Below, piece by piece: positions 12,401 through 27,400 of a stretch of 64,000 nt of DNA (positions are counted from its first letter, which is position 1; each line of letters starts with the position of its first letter). A program made the position numbers and the translations under genes. Origin of the DNA: Progne subis subis (taxonomy: Eukaryota > Chordata > Aves > Passeriformes > Hirundinidae); contig JAKJHU010000136.1 of assembly GCA_022316685.1 (NCBI GenBank), positions 930,001 to 994,000 of the forward strand. Direction: 5' to 3'. A model generated the notes under the pieces. It searched no databases, was not told the origin of the DNA, and was given only the letters and a program-made list of their open reading frames with translations.

Positions 12401-15400
12401 TACACAGTTATATTTATTGCCTTCCCAAGGTTTAAAGCATTCTTATTTACACCACATCCTTACTCTGTTCTACTTACCTGCCATGCAGCAAGGCAAACAA
12501 AGAGGAGAAGCAAGGTCCAGGCGTGGTGAGAGCCCTTAGTGGCCATGAGCTGACGGCTGGATGACCCCTGGCTTTCCAAGCCATGTACTCAGCTTGGAGG
12601 TGTTTGGGCTAACCCCATGCACAAGAATTAACTCAGCCTCACTGTGCCCTACCTGCACTTAGGCACAGAGATGAGTAACTCCTGCCCACGAGGGGTGTTG
12701 TAGCTCCCAAACCCTGCCTGACATGTGTGAACTGCCACAGCTCCCAGCTGCAGGCCCCAGGGAAGGCCCCAGGCACTCACCTGGGAGAGCTGGGTCCTGA
12801 ACTCCCGGGCGAACGACTCCAGAAGCGAGGAGTTGGTGAAGCAGAAGGTGTGGTGGATGTTGGCTGCCATGCTCCCTCCCGCGGCACCTGGGATGTGCCA
12901 GGTACCGCGACAAGACCTGGCACAGCAGGGCCCTGAGGTTCCCTGCAGTGGAGTACTGGGGCTGGTTCTGAAAGAACAACGAAAACATTCAGGGCAGCTG
13001 TACAGCAACACTGCATTTGGGATGGTCCTAAATGCAGCGATGGGACTTTTTTTAAGGGGTAACAGTAACGTCTGAAAAGCATTAAACAGAATTCTAACAG
13101 CTGAGCAATTTCACTAAAACCCCCAGATCCCTCATCTACTACAAAGAGAAATGTGTTTGTAAGTGTCTGTAGGCCTTGACACCAAAACACATAAGCAGTG
13201 TCCTTTACATTGTAACAAATTTCTATTGCAAAGGAATAGAAGCTGTAAATGTTAAATACCTATACAATAAACACACAGCGCCTCTGATGCCGCTGCAGGA
13301 CTACCATGGGCAAATAAATACTTGAATGTCAAAGCCTGTGACATCGTATGTTTAATTTCAATCAGAAAGAAAATATACTGAACAAAGTATCTCAGGGTAT
13401 TTACTGTGTGTGACTATATTTTGTATTTCATGGTCTTACATCTCAAGGTTTGCCTGGTTTCTGCCTAGAGCATAAAACCTTACCACAAAGCTTAAAAACC
13501 CACCCACAATCGCCGTGTTTCCAAAATAAAGCTTGTTCACACAATAGGGGAGACCCTAAAGCAATAAAAGCTGTGTGATGGTACTTTGAGCTTCTGGTGC
13601 TTTAAATATGAGGATACACAAATGTTCACACTCAGTTATTATGCAAATACAGACTTACCTTCCCAAAACTGAGGATCTTGTTGAACATGTGGGTGCTGGA
13701 AGTCAAGTTGGGTGGTGATGAAATACTCTGAAGGTTTTTCTCTCCATGAGATACCAAATCCCCAAATGCTGCAATAACAGTTTGAAACACTCACTGTATT
13801 TTACTTATGTCTTTTAAAACCTCTTTGCTACATAAAACCAGGACCTACAGCTACTGACAGCTTTGGGTGCATTATCAGTCTGTTTCCAAAGGTACAGGTC
13901 AATGGCATCCTGTCAGTACTTCGGGTTTTTTTCTGATATAATTAAATTCTGGATGACACTGTAACTTGTTATATGGGGTCATGACCTATCATTTTAAATT
14001 TTTTTAATAATAAAATGTAGAACTGAGTTCCTTGCTGACCATCAACATGAGTTGATAGTTCCCATAACTGTTCATTGATTTACCTTTCCCCTCCCCACAC
14101 CTCTGCACTTGGTCCCTTTTGCACTCTGCCTCTTTCTGTCTGTGCACCACAGAGGGTGCTGGCAGGAATGCTAATTGGAACAGTGAATGGCTGGAGCAGA
14201 ACAGGCAAATGCAAATCATTCATTTCATCGTGAGCTCCCTGCAGAAAGGACGATCCATCACAACGGCTTGCAGATTGTACCAGCCTATTACCATCAATAA
14301 ATAATAATTGTAATGATTTTATGGAAACTTTCAGACTGAAAGTTCCTTCAGGAAAGAGAATCACATCAGAGAAGAACATCACCAACAATAAATACGCACT
14401 CTGGCACAGAAGACAACTTACTTGCTGGATAACTGTGGATAAAAACCCATTTGAAAAGAAAATCATAAGCCGTTTATGGAGAATTTGCGGGTAGCAAAAG
14501 GGCAATATTCCATAAACAGCCAGATCTCTAATTAATGTCCAGCCAATCTGTGATCTTGCATTGCTCCTGTGAAGCGCAACCACTTAATCCTGGTTTCTTG
14601 GCCAAATTCCAAAGCCTCCCCTATGGTTACTTGTACTTGCTCCCAAGAATTTACACTAATGTCATGGCCATGGTCACGTGCCTCTATGAAACACATAAAT
14701 CATTTCAGCAGCGCTCTGAGAACTGCAGCTCTGGCCAGAGATCTTCAAAAGATCAGCCTTCAAAGAGCAGAACTTTCCAGAGCAGCGAGTAACCTACCCA
14801 GTGAAGCATTCCTGCTTTCAGGAACCTCTGCACTCCACGGTGATGGCTGCCTGTCCTTGGCTACACTTTTCTTGAGCTTGCTGGGGGAAAGAAGAAAAGA
14901 AAAAAGTAAAAAAAGAAGACTGTTGTAACAGCTGCCAGAATTTCTTATAATTAACTCACTGCCTGAACTCAGAATGTGTCTATGAATGGATTTCATGGAA
15001 GGTGCACTGAAATCTGGGTGATGCAAAAGCCTGTCTCTTTCTGGAGGCCTGGCACGTATCTTGGGGAAGCAAAAATACAGAACTCTATGGCTATAAAGTG
15101 CACGGCCTTACCAAGAAATCCTTCCAGATAACAGGACCTTACTCACCCTTCCCAAACATTCCACTGCAGGAGAAAAGGGTGGAAGAAGTTGTTGTTGAGC
15201 TTGGCTTTTGGACTCGGTTCCCTTTTATTAAGAGAAATTTCAAGAAATCCAAACCATGCACATCTTGGTAAATGCCTCTAAGGAACAGAACCAAAGGAGA
15301 GAACCTTGCCCATTTTCTCTGCTGACCCCTGGTTATACATAGTTTTAGGGCAAATTATAAAACAGTTTAACAAGAGCTTCAGTGAGTTGCACAATGGGAG

Positions 15401-18400
15401 AGGAGAAAACCAGCCTGGATTAGCTGAATATTACAAAACAATATACCCAGGTAGTGAAGGGCCACAGCTCAAACACTTTATGATAAACTCACCAATGGGG
15501 ATCCTGCACCTGAGGCAGAGCTGCACCTATTCATATGGAGCCTTCCCCTTCCCAAGGAATCTTTTCCTGAGGTTTTAGACACTGCTGCATCCTGCTAGCT
15601 TTGCTGTGGCTGCTTAATAGTTGGTGTTTTGCCTTGTAGAACACACCAAGGCTGACACTGACCGTACAAGGGTAGGTATGGCCACATATCCATAATGATA
15701 CTTCCCACAGACAACCTCGAGCATCAAGAGTGGTCAAGGTGCTCGTTAGTGACTCATGTTCTTGATATAAAATTTGGCCAAGTCCTTTGATTTTCATTTG
15801 GCAGGAAAATCCACTTATTTCCAAAACAGCTTTTCAGAATCCAAAAGCAGAAAGCAAGGAGGAATTGCAGCTATTGAAACCCATGGAAGACCTCCAGCTT
15901 TGGCACTAGAAGCTCCCATTTCTTCATTTCAATACCCCAAATGAACCATTGTTTAACATGCCCAGGGAAAAACAATGACACTGAGGAACAGAGCTGTGAA
16001 TCCAGGCATCCAGCCCCCATGTGGTTTTGCCTTCTCTCCTATCTTCTGCTGCATGACCTTGAATTTGATTAGGATTCATCCTATGCAACTTCAGTTGCCC
16101 ACATCCTTAGTCATCCTTGCCACCCTCGGAGAGACTCTGACCACTGACTTGGCCTGGGAAATGACTCCCTCTGCACTAAGGAGGATCCTTAGGGAGCCAC
16201 CAACCCCAGCACTGCCTGATGTGCTGCTCTCTGGTGGGGCCCATTTTAGCTCTTCAGACTCTCAAGCTCTGGCCAAGGGGGATTTTGAGACTGACTGTGG
16301 AGCAGCCTCTCACCTGAAAGCAAAGATGAGCAACCAGGGCCATTGAGAGCTGCCCAGATTTTCATCTCTCCGTGAACTAGCCAGGCCTCAGCGTGGCACG
16401 TTTCCCAGGGGTCTGTCAGAACTGGGAAGCCAAGATGTAGAAACCACCTTGGCTGGCATGCCTCAAAATGAACGCTACTTGACTTCAACTGGAACATCAA
16501 GAAACTGAAATGGTCCCACTGAACATTTCCATTTCAGCAAACTGACATTCCAAAAAAAAAAAACAAACAAAAAAACCCACGCCCAGCCAGCTCCACGCTG
16601 CAAAGATCTGTGCCTTCTTGGGCAAAAATAGTTTCTGCATTTTCATGTGTTTGACGGCCTGCAGAGAGGACACCCGTTCTGGCACCTCGAGGACCTGCTC
16701 AAAGAGCAGTTGCTCCAGAACTCACATCGAAACTTCCAGCCAAAGCATCCTGAGCTGATCCCTCTCAATGGCAGATCAGCATTCTGAGCTGCTCTGGGGG
16801 CAAGTCTGACCAGTGACCTGACCCACAGACATGCAAAAAATGTTCCCTTGCTTTGATCTGGGAGAGCTGAAGAGTTTTTCTCAGGCAGCACAATTCCCTT
16901 CAGTAGAAGGTTCAAGCCTTCAATCAGTGGACACATTCCTGAGAGCTGTCCCTAATGTGATCATTTCTGAAGTGTCCAGCTGCAGCTGATATTCTGATAT
17001 TCTCTTTTCTAAGTGTCAGATGTGTTAGAACAGGTAGTCGAGGTTTATCTGTAGTGGACAAACTTGTACATACACACAAACGTGCAAGAACGCTCCCTCC
17101 CCGTCAAACCAGGCTTTGTTCTACACCCCCTAACGCCTGGCAATACTCAGATTCCCTTACAGTCTGAGGGATGAGATGTCATTAAGTCTTGGCAGCAGAT
17201 CTTCTGGGGTGTAAGGCGTGCCCTTACACCTGGCATCGGAATCGCACAGCACTGTTTGCAGGAACGGGAAGAAGCCCGCGCTGGGAAGGTTTCGGGGTGC
17301 AAGATAACCTGGAGGAAGAAAGAGAGAAAATGCCGTTATGATGATGAAGACATGCACTTTTTGGCCATATGTTTCTGTCAGGATGGGCTATTTTCCCTTC
17401 CTAAACAACAGGACAGAGTCTCAGTTTCACTGAGGCTCCTTTCGCTGACTCCACCCTGGCAGTATCATCTGCCAAATCCCACTACAAGCACCTCCTCAAC
17501 ACTGACAAAGCCATCTATTTAGTCATAGAATGGTTTGGCTTGGAAGATGCCTTGAAAATTGTCCAGTTCCAACATGCCTGCCATGAGCAGGGACAGCTCC
17601 CACTAGACCCAGTTGCTCAGGGTCCCAGTTAATAGGAAGAAGAGCCAAGCTATTTGTTTATAGGATACCTGTCGGTCCTGAAGCAACTGCAGATTTCCCC
17701 TCTTCACTCCAAAATCCAAGAACAGGCAAGAAATTACTAAAATCCCCTTGGGTTAAGATATCCTAATTCTGCCTTTAAAAAATCAAGTAAAAGCAGGCAC
17801 ATGGCCAGAGTAACCTGAAGCAGCCATGAGGACATATTCTTCAAGACTTGCTGGATTGGTTTCTACGCAACATAATCTTTATTTCCAAGCCAGGCTGTTA
17901 AAACAGGGCTTCGTCTCAGCTTTTACCACAGGAAGGGGCAATGAATCCAGGAGCAACAAGCATCCTTTGCCTCTAGTGCAGAGCTGCCCCGGGAAGGCAG
18001 AGGAGCAATCCATCACCACCACCCCTGTGCGTCCTCCCAGCTCGGAGCAGCTCCAGCACCATCTGCCTGGTGACCTGGGATGCTGGCAGGCAGCGCTGAG
18101 GGAGGAGATCCGTGTCCCTGTCTCCCACTTCTCCAGACACAGAGTGGACCTGAGCAACTAGACACTCGAGTAATATATGTGTCACTTGCCCCATGCTGCT
18201 CACTGCCAGCCCGCAGAGTTCGCGGCTGCTCTTCCTCTCGGAGACAAATGCTCTCATAAATCTCCGAACTCTCTGCTGGATCACGGCAACATATTATTTA
18301 AAATAATCATTTGGAAAATTACCTGGCAAAGGACTTGCTATTATTTCTGCTACAGAAAGGAGCCAGACTTGCTGAAGGCCTGCGGGCAGGTTTGTGGTAA

Positions 18401-21400
18401 TTGATTACCTTGCTCTTTAGTCTTCAAAGATGACCTGAGACTCTCACTCAGGCACAGCTTTATCTCTCACCCTTCCAACAAGGACTCGGTATGACATTTG
18501 TACAACATTTACTCATTAGAGCACTGGTCAACCCCCAGAGAGCTCGGCAGAGGTAGGTGGAGTCCACAGCTGCTGGTCTCCTTGATGGAGACTGGATTTT
18601 CCTGAGCCTTCCTCAGCACAGTCGGTCACTGCATTTTTGGGTCAGAACACAAGAGCTTGTGGTTTAGCATGGGAGTTCCCACTGCTTTGGACAAAACAGC
18701 AACCAGCACAGAGGCCTCTGAGACCTGCAGAGGTACAGGCACCCACTCTGATGGTGGTGTGATTCTCTTGTACACCCCAGTGAAGAGTTACGAGCACAAG
18801 AGAAAATTAAAGGACATGGATACCTGCCAGAGGAGAAGGCTCCCTGCTGTGGGAAGCTTCCCCCAAAGCTCCCCGCACCCCTTAGGAGTTACACCCCTCC
18901 CTCCTTCCTTCCCTCAGGAGTTACACAGCTGGCTGAACCAGCTCCCCGTAACCACGGAGGACCAAGGGCAGCCAAAGAGCTCTCTTACCCCTACAGGCAG
19001 AACTTCTGGTGTTGGGGCCACAGGACCAAGCATCCACCACTCTGGAGGCGTTGTAGGGTAATTAATCAGCTGGCCATGAGGGAAACTTTAGAGCAGGGCA
19101 CTTTAATCTGGAAGCATCCTGGTGTGAATATCCCTGCTGTGTCTGTGGTGTTTGCCCTTTGGGATCGCCAATTACAACCCTGCACAGCGTCCTGCACACT
19201 CGGGCGTTTTCCTCTCATCTTCCTTCTGACCTCCCACACCCTCACTCCCATGCAGAGCATTGGCTTGCATGCCAATCCAAAAATGCACACCACAGATCTC
19301 ATGGGATCGGTGTTCCTACCAAAACGAAGCTTCAAAGATGTGGGAAGCCATGAGCCTGGTATGGAGGGCATAGCCACAATGATGTGTAGGAGCTCCACCC
19401 TTCACTGCCCTCCACATCTGCCAACAAGCACAGGGCCAGGAGCTAAGCTCATGTCTCTTAGTAGAGCAGGAGCAGCTAAAGCTGTGCAGCTCCTCAGGAC
19501 AAAGCTGAATGGGGGACACAAGGATGGCTCTGGGGAGCACTGGTCTTCTCCAGAGACATGTGAGATGTTTACAGAGGTGAGTAAGCAAGAGATCCTGATG
19601 AATCCAGATCAGAGGAAGACCCTTCCTTGAGGTACAAGTAGCAATAATAAATTCCAGAATTGGACTCAAAGGTGGCACACCTTGAACTAAGCGGGCAATT
19701 AAACAATCAGCTGCTTTATCACAAGTGAAGTGTTCAGTGTCAGAACACAGCGACGGTATAATTTCTTTCTTTTCTTTTGAAGCAGCAGCCCCAAATATAA
19801 CGAGCCAGGAATTTGTGACCTGTAGTTTGGAAGCGCTGCCACTCGTGCTGGCCTGTGAGGCTGGGGCACTCGGTGAGGCTCTGCCAACTCTCAGCAGATG
19901 CTGAGTAGTTTGCTGGCAGCTGGATGCAGCCATGGGCCTGATTCATTCCTTAGTCACTGCAGGTGTCAACCAGGGCTACCCCATGATGCTCTTGGCACAG
20001 GAGCAGTGGCAATGCCAGGGAGGACTCTTCTGGAAGAGGCCTCACCTCTGACAGCAGTTAGAAAATAAAGGAAGTTTTTTGAGAAAGATTGTGACACAGA
20101 AAAATCCAAAAAGTCTGGACCAGATTCCCATGTGATGCAAGTTAGAGCCACGCTGGTTCTCAGCCCTGCATCCTGCAAAGGAAGGAATTTATTCACACCA
20201 AGGTGAGTCATGAGATGAATGCTCTCCCTGCTCTGTCCTCCCACCCTCCATCCCTTTGCTCGTGGCGAGGAGACGTGACCCCCCGGAGACACACAGGCTG
20301 TCCTGCCCACACAGCTGAATGCCCTGCTGGCCCCGTAACCACGGCATGGATGGCCAGGGAGGAAGCTGCTTCAGGAGACCTCCGTAATGCCCTGTCCCTG
20401 CCTTGGCTGAGGTTTATCCAGCACACCGCTGACATCGGTGCACAACGTAAGCACCAGCTACGAAATGTGACAGAAGGAGAGGGGTACCTGCTCTGCAAAT
20501 TTTAAAGGGCAGTCTTTCCACAGAGATAGCTTCCCAATCTGAAATGTAACACCCCCACCAGAGACTTCTGCAGTATTTCTACTGTTGGGAATCCCTTAGT
20601 CTTCCACAGGCAGCCCCTTCTCCTGCTCAAACCTACAGCAATGCTATATCCAAGCCCCAGCTTTGTGATCCCACATCACACACTAGAGCAGATCCACAAC
20701 ACATGACAAAATTTTTTTCTCTCAATCTCCCCACTGCCTTTAGCTTTAAACCTCTTAATTTGTTAAAACTACAATTTCCCTTGAAGGGTCCCACTACCAG
20801 GGGGAGAGATCACTGCACCCACTGCTGCCATATGTCTGAGCTGAGAGCTCACCCTCTCATATTTCTGGCCAAATTGACGCCCCTGCAACCAAAACCCGAG
20901 CCCAGGTCCTGTTAGCAAAGACTGACTTTGGCTCTGCCAGCAGCAGAACTCCAAGCACAGAGGCTCTTACTGTTGTCTCCCCACAGAGAGTTTTGATTTC
21001 CTATCCCCACCGAGAGAAGGGCTCAAAACTGAGGGAAAGAGGCACCCCAAAGGGCAGAAGAGGCCAAGGGCTCAGCACTGCATGGGCTGGTTCTCCCTGT
21101 TCTGTAGCATCTAAGCAGGCCAACCACATCTTCAAGAGCTGGAAAGAGACAAGGCATGCAGACCAGCAAAAATAAACATAAGACACCAATTAATGCAAGC
21201 ATGCCACTGGAAATTCTGGCTTCTCCCTATTTGCTCTCATTCAGAATAAAAAAGAGAAAATTAATTTCTCCTGTTTTTCTGAATGCTGTAAATTCCAGCA
21301 CACCTCCCTTCAACACGAGCAAAAACCATTTTGTTTTCTTCAGGTAAAGGTGCCTGGTGTAATAACAATGAGAAATGTCAGGGTGGTTCTAAATGTCATA

Positions 21401-24400
21401 CAAGAGGGATGAAAATTACTATTTCGCTATGGTCTATAAGATTAATTGAAATTGATCCAAATGTTTAAACCTAAATGGACCATGTTTCACGTTGCCACAT
21501 TGATTTTGCTGCTTCCACCACATTGAGGTTTGTGGCATTTGCATTACAGCTGAGTCCAGCCATTTGCTGATCCAGCCAGGAATTCAGCAGATCAGAGGCA
21601 CAGCACCACGAACACAACAGCCCCCAGCTGAGTTCTTCTGGTCTCTACACACCCCTAGTTTAGTGTCGTATCTCAGCCTCTCCTTGGGCATGAAAAAATT
21701 CTCCTGCCTTCAGAATTCACACACTCTGACACTTCCTACGCTCCAAGTCCTTCCAAATTCCTTCCACAGTTCATAAAAAATCCATACAAACCTCAACTGG
21801 GCCACCGGTGAATTGGAGGCACTAATGAGCAAATGGCTTCATTAGGAAGTATTGTGTTTAATTGAAAATGCATTCAATCATTGCCAAATCATACGAGGCG
21901 ACATCATAACTGGGACTTTTCAGCTAGGGAAAAGGTGGCCAAAAAATAAATTGATAAATAAATAAAGTTAGGGATCAGTGATTAAAAGGGTGAAAAAAGA
22001 GTCGCCCCTCACATCACAGGGACAGCAAAACACAGTGAGATCAGGACATAGCCAGCAAACAGGGCAGAAATACCTTTTTGTAACAAATATCAAAGTGTTG
22101 TAGAACTTACTGCCATGGGATAAAGCAGACATTGATTTCAAAAGAATTAGACAAATTCATAAAAATAGATTTGTCAGCAGCTACTAAATATGATCACATG
22201 GATTAAACTCCTTCAGCTTCTGACTGAAGAAACCTAAAACCTTCCAGGATTTCTGTAGTAGAGGGAACACTCACAAAAACTTCATGTGAGACTATTTCCT
22301 GCTCTGGTGACCTCCTCCCAACTTTCTGTGCCAAATGTTTGGCTGGGTTTGTGCACACACAACCTTCTACCTTCCCTTCTAGTCCTTCTCATTGACACAC
22401 AGCATCACTTTAAACTTTATTCCTCTGCTGTTTTCAACAGCCAAAAAGATAAAAGTACTTGTTTCATGACATGACAAAGATCCTGTTCCCCTCAACCACA
22501 AGAAACTGCCCATTTCCAGTTTTGTTCACATCTATTTGTCAGTAACAACTTAAGCTGCCTGTTGTTGTTTGTTTGTCTTTGTTTTTGTTTTTTGTACAAA
22601 GCTTTATGCTAATGCCAGGAATTTGATTCTCTCTCCAAAAACTAAACCAAATCATCAAATCTGTGAGATGAGATTAATTTTTAAGCAGGGTACTTTTTAC
22701 ACATGAATACCCAGCTGGCTTACGCCTTACCTATTAAAAGAGAATATTTAATTGCCCTGGCACTTCCATTGCTGTGACATTTCTGCAATTTTTTTTCTAC
22801 CAGCTAATTTGACCCTCCCCCGGCATAATTTAAGGCTGTTTCCTCTCATCTTTTCACTCGAGACATTGTAGAACAGACTGATCCCCACCTCACTACAGCC
22901 TCCTTTCGCATCTCCTGATTTTTGAAATGAAAGCTCAGCAGGACCCCAGATAAATCCATTCAAGACCCCCAGACACCCAGTGTGGCTGGCTGAGATTCAA
23001 AACCTTGCATTTTTTTTATCTTTACAGCAACAGGATCCTTGTTTTCTCATTATGTCCTCAGCTGCCTGCCTATGACACTGCAATCAAAGCAACAGACAAC
23101 TCAGAGCCAGACTCCTCCCTCCTCTGTGGTCTCCACTGAAGAAACATTTCATTTAATTGCCCAATTCTCCCCCCAAGCACTTCAGGCTCTGCAATAAGAC
23201 CAGCCCAGAGCAGACAGCATCTACTTCCATGCTTATTAAGACCGGGCAAGCTGGTTTTGCTTGCCCACAGACCTTCCACTTCCACCTCCTTATTTAATAA
23301 ATTAAAAATCAGCACTTGGATCTGATCACATCAAGTTCATGGCCCGATCAGGGAGAACATAAAGAGCAGAGAGCATAAAAATCACAAAGGATCCAAAGAG
23401 CAGCAGGTGTAAAGGGAGGAGAAAGAACCTCCAAACCAAAGACAGGAACAAAGGAGAGGAGGTGGAACCTGGAACCCTTCAAAGAAGTATTGCAAACTCA
23501 GGGCAAGGTGGGGAAATGACAGAGGTGCTGTCTGCACCACGGGGCAGAGCTGAGGAGGTTGGCAGTGCTAGGAAGGGATGCTCCACTGCCTGAAGCACAA
23601 ACACAACAGGAGAATGCAGTACCTGCTCCCAAGCCCTTTTCCTACAGGGCTTTTTTAAAGCAATATTTAATGCAGACAAGGCTAACCTGGTCTTGTAACA
23701 CAGCCAGGTTGGTCTTGTCTGTCTGAGCAGCAGGGCACTACCCAAACAGGACCTAAGAAGAGAGCCAGGGCACTTCCCAGCAAGAAACTGGAACCCAAAA
23801 GCTCAAATCCATATCTAGACTCTTGCAAAAACACCTGCACAGAAACTGTGTTTATCCAACCAACATCTTTCCATGCTGAGCACCTCCAGAGCCCAGGTTT
23901 AGATTCTTTAAACAAAAGTAACCTCCTTTCCAGAAACACAGGCATCAACAACTGCTAATTTCAGTCTAAGCCAAACTGCTCAGCACCTCTGGGAAAATAC
24001 TTCTGCCCTTTTAGATCCCAGCACCTGGAGTGAGATGTTTCAGGAAGTCGATTAGAATTAAGTGACTGCCCCAAGACCCTGCTCCAATGGGGAAGGAAAA
24101 ATCACAGCGGTAAATCAGGAGTTCCCAGCTCCAACTCCGAACATCCTTCAGTCACACCCCAGATGTAGAGTCTGTGGAAAGAAAGGGAAGTGTGGAGATT
24201 TGTGACAAGGGAGGCATTACAAACATCTCCGTGCTCTCTTTAATTGGTCTCCAGGCTAAGGGGAAGACAAGGAACTGTATGGCCGGGCACTGCTTCCACC
24301 TGCAATTTGTATAGAAATCAATGTATATGCCTATTCCAGCAACGGTGGAGTTAATTAATATGAACCATACACCCTTCAGCTCTGGTTTAATGAAACAGAG

Positions 24401-27400
24401 CGTTATATGGCACTCTGCTCCCTAGCACAACAGAATAAAACAAAACATTCATACCAATGCCAGAAACCCGAGGAGGCATTTTGCTGATCACTGCAGACGA
24501 GCGCAGACAAAAATCTGGTGTGTAGAAAAGGGGGGGAAACTGACAGAAAGGAAAGGGAGGAAAAGGAAGCAGTGTAAAGGAACACAAGGAGTGGGGCTGC
24601 TCCACCACAGGCAAGTGATGAAGGAGAGCCTGGAGCCTCATGCGTGCTTGTCTGCGTGCAGAACAGGCCAAAGCCTGGGGGTGGATTATGACTTGCATAA
24701 ATACCCACGACTTATCCGAATGAATGGAGTGGCCTGTGCAGCTGAGCCATCGTCCCAGCTCCCTGTAATTAGCATGGGAACCTATTAATTTTTGCACATT
24801 ACTGGGAAAAGAGATGAGTACAGGTGCCTCCAACTAAGAGGCAAATTCCTGTAAAATACAGCATATTTTCAGAGTTTTCTCACCTCCAGGTGAGATATCT
24901 TCTAAGGCATCGGAGATCTCTGCTCAGGGGATCGTACTGATTTTTCCAGCCAGTTCCGGACCTGTTCAAATCCCAGCTACCCATCACAGTAAGACCAAAT
25001 GGGATGAAGCTCAGAGAGAGCTTCCCCCAGGAGCACTGGAGCCAAGAATAAGAAGCAGAGGATCTGTTCCTACGCAGTGTTGTGCCCCACAGCTCTGGCT
25101 CTAAGCTGGACCCAAACACCTGTGCTGGTACTGACCAATTCTGACGGTATTTCCCCAGAATACTGGCTGCAAAGAGCAGCCTCGTGGAGGACTCTGCTGC
25201 TGAGTCCCTCTCTGACAAACACCTCGGAGTGAACGCAATGCATCCTTGCAGGCATCTCCTCAACGCTGGGGAAAGCTGGGTGGAAATTCTGGGCAGAGGT
25301 GAAGGGTAGGAAGTGTTTCACCGGGAAAAGTTCTGCCAGCGAGTCCCCTGGCCGAATCGGGGGGGAGTGTTTAAGAGCAGAGCCAAGAGCACAGCTACTT
25401 TCCATGAAGAAGAGCTGTGTATGAATGAGGGACGGGTTTCACAGCCCAGCTGGCCCTGGGAGTGCTGTGGAGAGGAGCCGGGGTCTAACAGGAGCGAGGT
25501 TTGTCCCACATCGTGCCCAGAGCCCAGCCGAGCAGGGTTCCGAGCCGGGGCAGGGATAACCACACCCAGGAGAGCTCCTACCGGGAATACCGAGGAGGTG
25601 GAACCGGCAGCAGGGGAGAGGAGGCCAGCAGGAAAGGAAGGAATCGGGCGGGGAGGGTGTGACAGGGCTCGTTAAAGCAAGGAGCGTAATTGGGCTCCTC
25701 TGCAGACTGAGTGGGCTGAGCCCCGTGGGGCAGATTGTATCTGGAGCGCATTCCCATACCTTGCTAAAACCTGGAGGACGGAAAGGGATTTCTGTCCCTG
25801 CTCTAGAAAACAGGTGGTACAGGCACAAGAGTCTGGATGATACCATCAAAGCCAGTGGCTTTCACCTACAGATTACCACTCCAGAGTTTCCTATTCCACA
25901 CTTACACATCCTAATGCCTCCTAGCAAAGACAAGGGCTGAAATAAAAAGGTCAAAAATCACAACTGCAGTGTGAATAGCAAGTTGGATGGGGATTTTGTT
26001 AGTAAGACTCTGGGATCATCTCAGAAACTAGGTGTGCAGACAGTGAAATATCTTTTTCATTTCTCCTGACAACAATCTCTGCTGACCTGGAAACACATCA
26101 TCAAACAGAATCCCTGAATACAGAAGAGGTGTTTGGTTTTTTTTGTTGTTGTTGTTTTTTTTTGTTGTTTGTTTGTTTTTTGCTTTTTTGGTTGTTGTTG
26201 TTGTTTTTGTTTTTGTTTTGTTTTTTGGTTTGTTGGGTTTTTTTTTACCTCCCAAATACAAGATGCTTTAGTTGTGAAGAAAATTCTTTATCAGACTTCA
26301 GCTCCTTGTTTTCCTCAGTTCTTAGTTCTCCTTTGAGCAGCTCTTGAGTGGTGACATTTATTTGGCATGTCATTTCCCTCTGAAGCTCAGCCTGGCACAA
26401 GCTCCATTCGCATTAAGTGCTACACAATATAATTCAGCACAAGCAACTTGCTCCTGCAGGAAACCCTTGTCATTTGTTCACCCTTAACTGATATTTGCCA
26501 GGTAATTTCTCTACATAATCCTCCATCTCTTCATTGTGTATTAGCTGTCCTTCAGAAGAAATTACCATCTCGAATTTGAACTGTTTTAATTGAAAAATAA
26601 ATAATAGATTTCATGATATTTCTGTGGCCTGGAATACATGAGATAAGATAAACTTACAGAGTGGGATTTTCTGTGGGGTTATCTCTAAGGCTCCAAACCT
26701 CAACACCTGAGTAGATTATTCCATCTCTGTGTTTCCTGACTTTTGTCTACCTGCAATAATCTCTTGACAGCAGAACTGGAAACAGCTTCTTGTCACTACT
26801 TAACGATTCTGTCTTAAAGCAGGCACTGGAACTCAGCTTAAGGTGCATTTTATGAATAAAATGAATAAAATCCCCTCTCATAATAGTTTTCCTAGATGCA
26901 TCCACCCCTGCCTGCTTTTCTATCAAAAATGAAAGTTCCCAAGTAATTTATCTTTTGCTTTTCAAGCAAAAAGTTGGATATATTTTTTCCAGTTGTCAAA
27001 AAAAGAAAAAAAAAAAGAAAAAAAAAAAAAAAAGCAATTGTCAAGCAACTGTTCTTATTTAACCATAATCACAGCAGAAACTGGCTGTTTGATGATCTGG
27101 TTAGCACCCTTCTCTACTCCCTCAGGATTCTTAGATGGTCTCTAAACATCTGGATCACAAGAATACACCAAAACCATTATTTTCCAGCAAAAACCTCTCT
27201 TGCAATAGACAGTTCCTATCATCCACTTCTAAGAGAGAAAGATGCCTACTCACATGCTTACTGAGACTTGTACTAAAAGAAAATTAATCTACAGAAAGAA
27301 AGGGAACTCGTCCAAAGACGCTGCCCAACCTTCCCCTTTCCTGCTCAGGACAACCGATGGGGCTACTCGCAGTTCATGAGATTATTCCTGTTAATTCATT

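Noticed and set aside
12649..13011. The second frame of exon 6 as an independent exon with its own upstream part
   Set aside because: Its upstream reading has no similarity; only the part after the shift matches ABCA12, so a single-base shift inside one exon is simpler.
14080..14583. 167-codon minus-strand frame in ABCA12 intron 4
   Set aside because: It does not match ABCA12, lacks suitable splice sites and phase, and exons 4 and 5 join without it.
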